10,443 bases of DNA from the NCBI GenBank assembly GCA_035529175.1, contig DATKXG010000278.1:1-10443 (forward strand), in the 5' to 3' direction. Position numbers and translations under genes: made by a program. The notes beneath the pieces were generated by a model that saw only the letters and a list, made by a program, of their open reading frames with translations, was not told the origin of the DNA and searched no databases. Numbering within the stretch: the first letter of the stretch is position 1; the number at the start of each line of letters is the position of its first letter. Source of the stretch: Sva-07 sp035529175 (GTDB lineage: Bacteria; Actinomycetota; Acidimicrobiia; Acidimicrobiales; Ilumatobacteraceae). Shown one piece after another: positions 7,629-10,443 of this stretch.

Positions 7629-7634
7629 TAGCCT
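7629..7634 (+). promoter_or_regulatory. Possible -10 box of the tRNA-Ser gene
   Basis: TAGCCT fits TAnnnT and lies 8 nt before the first base of the tRNA, just after the hydrolase stop. No -35 hexamer is recognisable. The tRNA could instead be read through from the hydrolase gene. Confidence 0.35.
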
Positions 7635-7642
7635 CGATCGAC

Positions 7643-7733
7643 GGAAGGCTGCCAGAGCGGACGAATGGGACAGTCTCGAAAACTGTTGAGGTCCTTCGGG
7701 CCTCCGTGGGTTCGAATCCCACGCCTTCCGCCA
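7643..7733 (+). tRNA. tRNA-Ser (anticodon CGA)
   Basis: The acceptor strands GGAAGGC (7643-7649) and GCCTTCC (7723-7729) pair perfectly, with discriminator G7730 and an encoded CCA at 7731-7733. The anticodon stem ACAGT/ACTGT (7670-7674 and 7682-7686) encloses loop CTCGAAA, so the anticodon is CGA (7677-7679), reading UCG serine codons. A long variable arm (7688-7704, GAGG...CCTC with a TTCG loop) is the class II hallmark of tRNA-Ser. The T arm GTGGG-TTCGAAT-CCCAC is canonical. No intron or integration scar is seen. Confidence 0.97.
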
Positions 7734-7750
7734 CGACATGCACCACTCCA

Positions 7751-7792
7751 GCGATGAGCGAAGTGCCGGTATCCGGTCGTTTCGCTCATCGC
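7751..7792. terminator. 12-bp perfect inverted repeat, probable bidirectional terminator
   Basis: GCGATGAGCGAA (7751-7762) and TTCGCTCATCGC (7781-7792) are exact inverted copies. The 18-nt loop itself contains CCGG-TAT-CCGG, allowing a smaller stem. It lies 18 bp after the tRNA and 28 bp from the stop of the oppositely oriented membrane-protein gene, which is where a shared terminator is expected. No T-run follows on either side, so it would be a non-canonical, U-less terminator of the kind proposed for actinobacteria. Confidence 0.6.
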
Positions 7793-7819
7793 AGGGTTGG
7801 GCGTCCGGGGCCGGCCCGC

Positions 7820-8230
7820 TCAGATCAGATCGCTGGGAGGCGGTGGGGGCATCGGGGCAGCGTCGGGATCGGATCGGCGCACCATCCACCAACTCGCCAG
7901 GACGAGCAGTGCCACGAACCCGACGACGGCGATCGCCGCGGTCGTGGTGTCGATGTCGCTTTCGGGTTCGCCGGCACCGACGAGGGCGTCGTCGATCGAT
8001 GTGTCCGCAGTGGTGTCGTCGGGCTCGGTCGTCGCTGTGCTCGACTCGGGCTCCGTCGTCTCCGGAGTGTCCGGTTCCGGCGCCGGCTCGGTCGTCGTGC
8101 CGGCCGAGGCGGCGATCGCCGACGCGGGCGGGACCGACCACACATCGTCGGCGACCGCGGCCTGCGGCACGGCCCACAGGGTCGCCAGGACGACGACGAC
8201 CAGCGTCGACCAGCGAGCCGCCTCACGCAT
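7820..8230 (-). CDS. Small single-pass membrane protein with Thr/Pro/Glu-rich outer segment, unknown function
   Basis: A 136-residue protein not assigned to any family. Residues 1-27 form a Sec signal peptide with a likely cut after AAVA (before DD). A low-complexity outer stretch rich in Thr, Pro, Glu and Asp covers about 45-95. One membrane helix (about 98-117, ending SWWMVRRS) is followed by a cytoplasmic tail ending in five prolines and SDLI. Orientation follows from the signal peptide and the arginines after the helix. ATG 8230 is preferred because it begins the signal peptide; the longer frame to 8278 adds a basic stretch inside the SulP gene. It overlaps the SulP stop by 8 bp and so is probably translated by coupling, with GAGGCGGG as a weak upstream binding site. 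There is no LPxTG sorting motif. A partner or accessory role for the transporter is only a guess from position. Confidence 0.75.
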   Translation of the reverse strand: MREAARWSTLVVVVLATLWAVPQAAVADDVWSVPPASAIAASAGTTTEPAPEPDTPETTEPESSTATTEPDDTTADTSIDDALVGAGEPESDIDTTTAAIAVVGFVALLVLASWWMVRRSDPDAAPMPPPPPSDLI

Positions 8231-9923
8231 CGTCGTGACCCGCCTCGGCTCGGTTCGCGGCGACCCACGAGAGGGCATCGCCGTAGGCGCGCCTCGTCGT
8301 CTCGCCGATGAACGCCGAGCTGCGATACACGTTGTCGGGTCCGATCACGTCGAGGGCGCCGGTGACACGCAGCTGTCTGATCACGCGGTCGTTGTCGGTC
8401 ACGAGCACCAGCTTGCTGCTGGCGTTGCGGAGTTCGCCTGCATAGGTGGCGAGGACGTCGAGCAACGTGGCTCCAGCCTCGTCGGCACCGCGGACCCGCA
8501 GGATCATGGCCGAGTTGACCGACTCCGGGGTGACCGTCGGCATCTGCTCGACGAGCGTGGCCGCGGTCGCGAAGAACAGCGCCCCGTAGGGCTGCAGCAC
8601 GATGACCTCGTCGGGAGGAACGGTCACGGGTGGCTCGGTCTCCTCGACGCGCCCGTCGTCGTGGAACACGAGGCGCTTGGTGACCAATCGGGTGGACTGC
8701 TGGATGACGAAGAGGATCGCCGAGATCCCGACGCCGACCAGCACGGCGTACTGCAGCGGCACCACCAGTGTGAGCCCGAACGTGATCGACATCACGGTGA
8801 GCGGCACCGCACCGGTCTTGGCGACCGACATGATCCGCGCCGGCTTGATCGTGGCCACGCCGATCACCATCAGGAGGCCGGCGAGCGACGGCATGGCGAC
8901 CAGTTCGATCACGCCACCTAACAACACGATCACCACGGCCATCACCCCGGCCGCGTAGAACGCGGCAGCGCGGGTTCGGGCGCCGGCAGTGGCCATCAGC
9001 GAGCTCGCCGACATCGACCCGCCGACCGGCATGCCCTGGAAGAGGCCGGCGGCGAGGTTGCCGGCTCCCTGGCCGATGAAGTCCTGTGACTCGTCCTGCG
9101 GCGATCCGTCGTCGTTCGGGAACCCGGCCGAGACCCCGGCGCCCTGAACGAGCCCGACGAACGCGAGCGACACGGCAGGGATGATCAGCACGGCGATGTC
9201 GCTCAACGCAGGCAGTATCGGCAGTGGGAGCGATCGGGGCACCTCGGCGATGTCGCGGACCTGGACGATGTCGGCGTCGTAGAACCGCAACAGCGAGCCG
9301 AGCGCCGAGCCCGCGAACACCCCGACCACCAGGCCGAGCGGCCCGAGGCGCGTTCGCTGGAGGGTCACGATCAGGGCGATGGTCGTGGCGCCGACCGCGA
9401 TCGTCGGGACGTCGATCTTCCAGAAGTTGAACAGCAGGTCGAACGCCCGCAGGACCCGGTTGGCGCCGTCCGCCTCGTAGCCGGTGAAGTCGTCGAGTTG
9501 GCCGAGCACGATGTTGACGCCGACGGCGGAGATGAAGCCGGTCATCACCGAGTTCGAAACGAACCGCAGGTAGCTGCCCAGCCGCAGCAGTCCCGCGACG
9601 ATCATCACCACGCCGGTCAGCATCGACAAGGTGACGAGCGCTCGCATCGGGTCGTCCCGGGAGGCGAGATCGACGTCGGCCACGATGATCGCCATGGCTC
9701 CGGTGCCCTGGATCGCCATGAACGTGGTGCTGGTGAACAGCGCCCCTGCCGCCAGTCCGTAGAGGTAGCTGTAGAGCCCCGCGACGGGATTGACACCGGC
9801 GAGCAGTCCTGCGGCAAGTCCATCGGGGACACTCTCGACGCCGAGGACCAGCCCGGCCATTCCGTCGGCCCTCGCCGTGTCACGCCGGAACAGCGAGCGA
9901 GGCGTGAGCACCGGGAACCGCAC
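8223..9923 (-). CDS. SulP-family anion transporter with C-terminal STAS domain
   Basis: A 566-residue (from GTG 9923) SLC26/SulP permease of the cytoplasmic membrane. The membrane core covers about residues 22-413. It has the family pattern LAAGLLAGVNPVAGLY in the first helices, the QGTGAMAIIV helix-3 motif near the anion site, and the signature around 285-315 (GAGNLAAGLFQGMPVGGSMSASS...). The STAS domain covers about 439-558. Members carry sulfate, bicarbonate or other anions by symport or exchange; no sulfur-assimilation or carbonic-anhydrase gene is nearby to decide, and the substrate is not evident. The start is uncertain: the frame opens at GTG 9974, but its first 17 residues look unlike the family, and neither start has a strong ribosome site. 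The gene overlaps the downstream small membrane protein by 8 bp and is divergent from the Roadblock gene. Confidence 0.92.
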   Translation of the reverse strand: MRFPVLTPRSLFRRDTARADGMAGLVLGVESVPDGLAAGLLAGVNPVAGLYSYLYGLAAGALFTSTTFMAIQGTGAMAIIVADVDLASRDDPMRALVTLSMLTGVVMIVAGLLRLGSYLRFVSNSVMTGFISAVGVNIVLGQLDDFTGYEADGANRVLRAFDLLFNFWKIDVPTIAVGATTIALIVTLQRTRLGPLGLVVGVFAGSALGSLLRFYDADIVQVRDIAEVPRSLPLPILPALSDIAVLIIPAVSLAFVGLVQGAGVSAGFPNDDGSPQDESQDFIGQGAGNLAAGLFQGMPVGGSMSASSLMATAGARTRAAAFYAAGVMAVVIVLLGGVIELVAMPSLAGLLMVIGVATIKPARIMSVAKTGAVPLTVMSITFGLTLVVPLQYAVLVGVGISAILFVIQQSTRLVTKRLVFHDDGRVEETEPPVTVPPDEVIVLQPYGALFFATAATLVEQMPTVTPESVNSAMILRVRGADEAGATLLDVLATYAGELRNASSKLVLVTDNDRVIRQLRVTGALDVIGPDNVYRSSAFIGETTRRAYGDALSWVAANRAEAGHDDA

Positions 9924-10014
9924 GGGGTCAGCCTGGCACACCGACCAGCGTCCGTGGGGGGTGGCCGGTGGCACAGGTGTACGCCCTTGCGCGACGATCC
10001 TGCGTCAGAAATCC

Positions 10015-10041
10015 CTCAAGACGGGCCACCGAATGCCGATA
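10015..10041 (+). promoter_or_regulatory. Putative sigma-28 (FliA/WhiG/SigD)-type promoter before the Roadblock gene
   Basis: CTCAAG (10015-10020) is followed after 14 nt by GCCGATA (10035-10041). Counted from TCAA the spacer is 15 nt, the classical sigma-28 distance, and GCCGATA matches seven of the eight -10 consensus bases. Transcription would begin around 10048-10051, next to ATG 10052. This is the better match of the two such sites in the window and lies in the SulP/Roadblock intergenic region, not inside a gene. Confidence 0.65.
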
Positions 10042-10051
10042 GGTGCTTCGT

Positions 10052-10443
10052 ATGGAAAAGGTCAAGGCAGTCGCCCATGTGAGCAGGTCGTGGATGACCG
10101 ATGGCACGACGCCGCGGCCGCCGATCTCCACGTCGAGCCCGACGACGACAGCCTGGACGGCACCGAGTTCGTCGATGCCCTCCTCGCCGCCGGCGCGGGC
10201 GACGCTGCCGGTCCCATTGGGTCCGGTGACCGCATCGACTCCGGCGATCTCGACGTCCGTGCCGACCGACCCGTCGGCGATCCTCGACGAACTCGTCGCG
10301 TTCGTCGATGGCGTCCGAGCGGCGATCTTGGCGTCGGTCGACGGGTTCGGTCTCGCTCGGAGCCGCTCGATGCCCGACGAGGCGTCGCATCCGGCGATGC
10401 TCGCCGCTGCCATCGGGCTTGCGCGCCAGCTCGTGGCGTTGGG
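10052..10443 (+). CDS. Roadblock/LC7 (MglB-like) domain protein, 3' end beyond the window
   Basis: The + strand frame from ATG 10052 is open to the window edge (130 codons and two bases). Residues about 74-130 read as a Roadblock/LC7 domain: AILDELVAFVDGVRAAIL, then the turn ASVDGFGLARS, then the start of the long second helix (MLAAAIGLARQLVAL). Roadblock proteins such as MglB act on Ras-like GTPases such as MglA, which set cell polarity and type IV pilus or gliding motility; others partner GTPases in actinobacterial conservons. Residues 1-73 are Ser/Thr/Pro-rich. Over 10090-10266 a different + frame has better codon bias, so the true N-terminus may differ: GTG 10258 would give a short start, or the frame may shift. 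ATG 10052 is preferred because it lies 10 nt past the -10 of the sigma-28-like promoter. The domain call is from pattern recognition only. Confidence 0.65.
   Translation, partial: MEKVKAVAHVSRSWMTDGTTPRPPISTSSPTTTAWTAPSSSMPSSPPARATLPVPLGPVTASTPAISTSVPTDPSAILDELVAFVDGVRAAILASVDGFGLARSRSMPDEASHPAMLAAAIGLARQLVAL

Noticed and set aside
7643..7800. tRNA-Ser as an integration site for a mobile element.
   Set aside because: There is no integrase, no duplicated tRNA 3' end and no shift in composition downstream.
9205..9225. GCCGATA on the - strand inside the SulP gene.
   Set aside because: No CTCAA-type -35 lies at the right distance, and it is inside coding sequence.
9975..10110. Possible riboswitch (c-di-GMP type) in the leader before the Roadblock gene.
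   Set aside because: No conserved GEMM core bases or paired helices could be found; the start probably lies next to the promoter.
9928..10413. A 161-codon - strand frame opposite the Roadblock gene.
   Set aside because: It is codon-aligned with a biased + frame, which explains its good codon bias. It has no start near the biased part, no family match, and would cover both the sigma-28-like promoter and the Roadblock domain.

Overview
The window is high-GC DNA (about two thirds G+C) with strong G/C bias at third codon positions. Features that fit a Gram-positive, high-GC actinobacterium are an actinobacterial-type SulP permease, a TAP-like lipoprotein hydrolase, and -10 boxes placed almost directly on start codons. 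The gene content resembles the Acidimicrobiia (Ilumatobacter-like). That placement is an inference from style, not from a marker gene.

Region 1 (1-4118, + strand) is the distal part of a type IV pilus locus. Three genes follow one another in the order and style of pilV, pilW and pilX minor pilins. The first is a small PilV-like prepilin. The second is an unusually large PilW-like prepilin whose pilin head is followed by three tandem Ig/cadherin-like repeats, a polyproline hinge and a C-terminal domain. The third is a large PilX/GspK-like protein without the usual Glu at +5. They probably build or cap the pilus tip. Upstream lies a sigma-28 (FliA/WhiG/SigD)-like promoter, CTCAAG-N15-GCCGATG.

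Region 2 (4119-7608) holds a convergent ABC exporter half-transporter (- strand) and, divergent from it, a secreted lipoprotein serine hydrolase of the tripeptidyl-aminopeptidase type. Both start codons sit 7-8 nt after a TAnnnT -10 box, which suggests leaderless mRNAs from a 78-bp shared spacer.

Region 3 (7609-7819) contains tRNA-Ser(CGA) with an encoded CCA, followed by a 12-bp perfect inverted repeat. The repeat lies between converging transcription units and probably acts as a terminator.

Region 4 (7820-9923, - strand) is a two-gene unit. A SulP-family anion transporter with a STAS domain is followed, with an 8-bp overlap, by a small single-pass membrane protein with a Thr/Pro/Glu-rich outer segment.

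Region 5 (9924-10443, + strand) holds a second sigma-28-like promoter, CTCAAG-N14-GCCGATA, and an open reading frame that runs off the window. The end of its translation is a Roadblock/LC7 (MglB-like) domain. The same promoter type therefore precedes both the pilus-tip operon and a Roadblock gene. This suggests a FliA-type regulon linking pili to a small-GTPase polarity or motility switch, and it is the most interesting hypothesis in the window.
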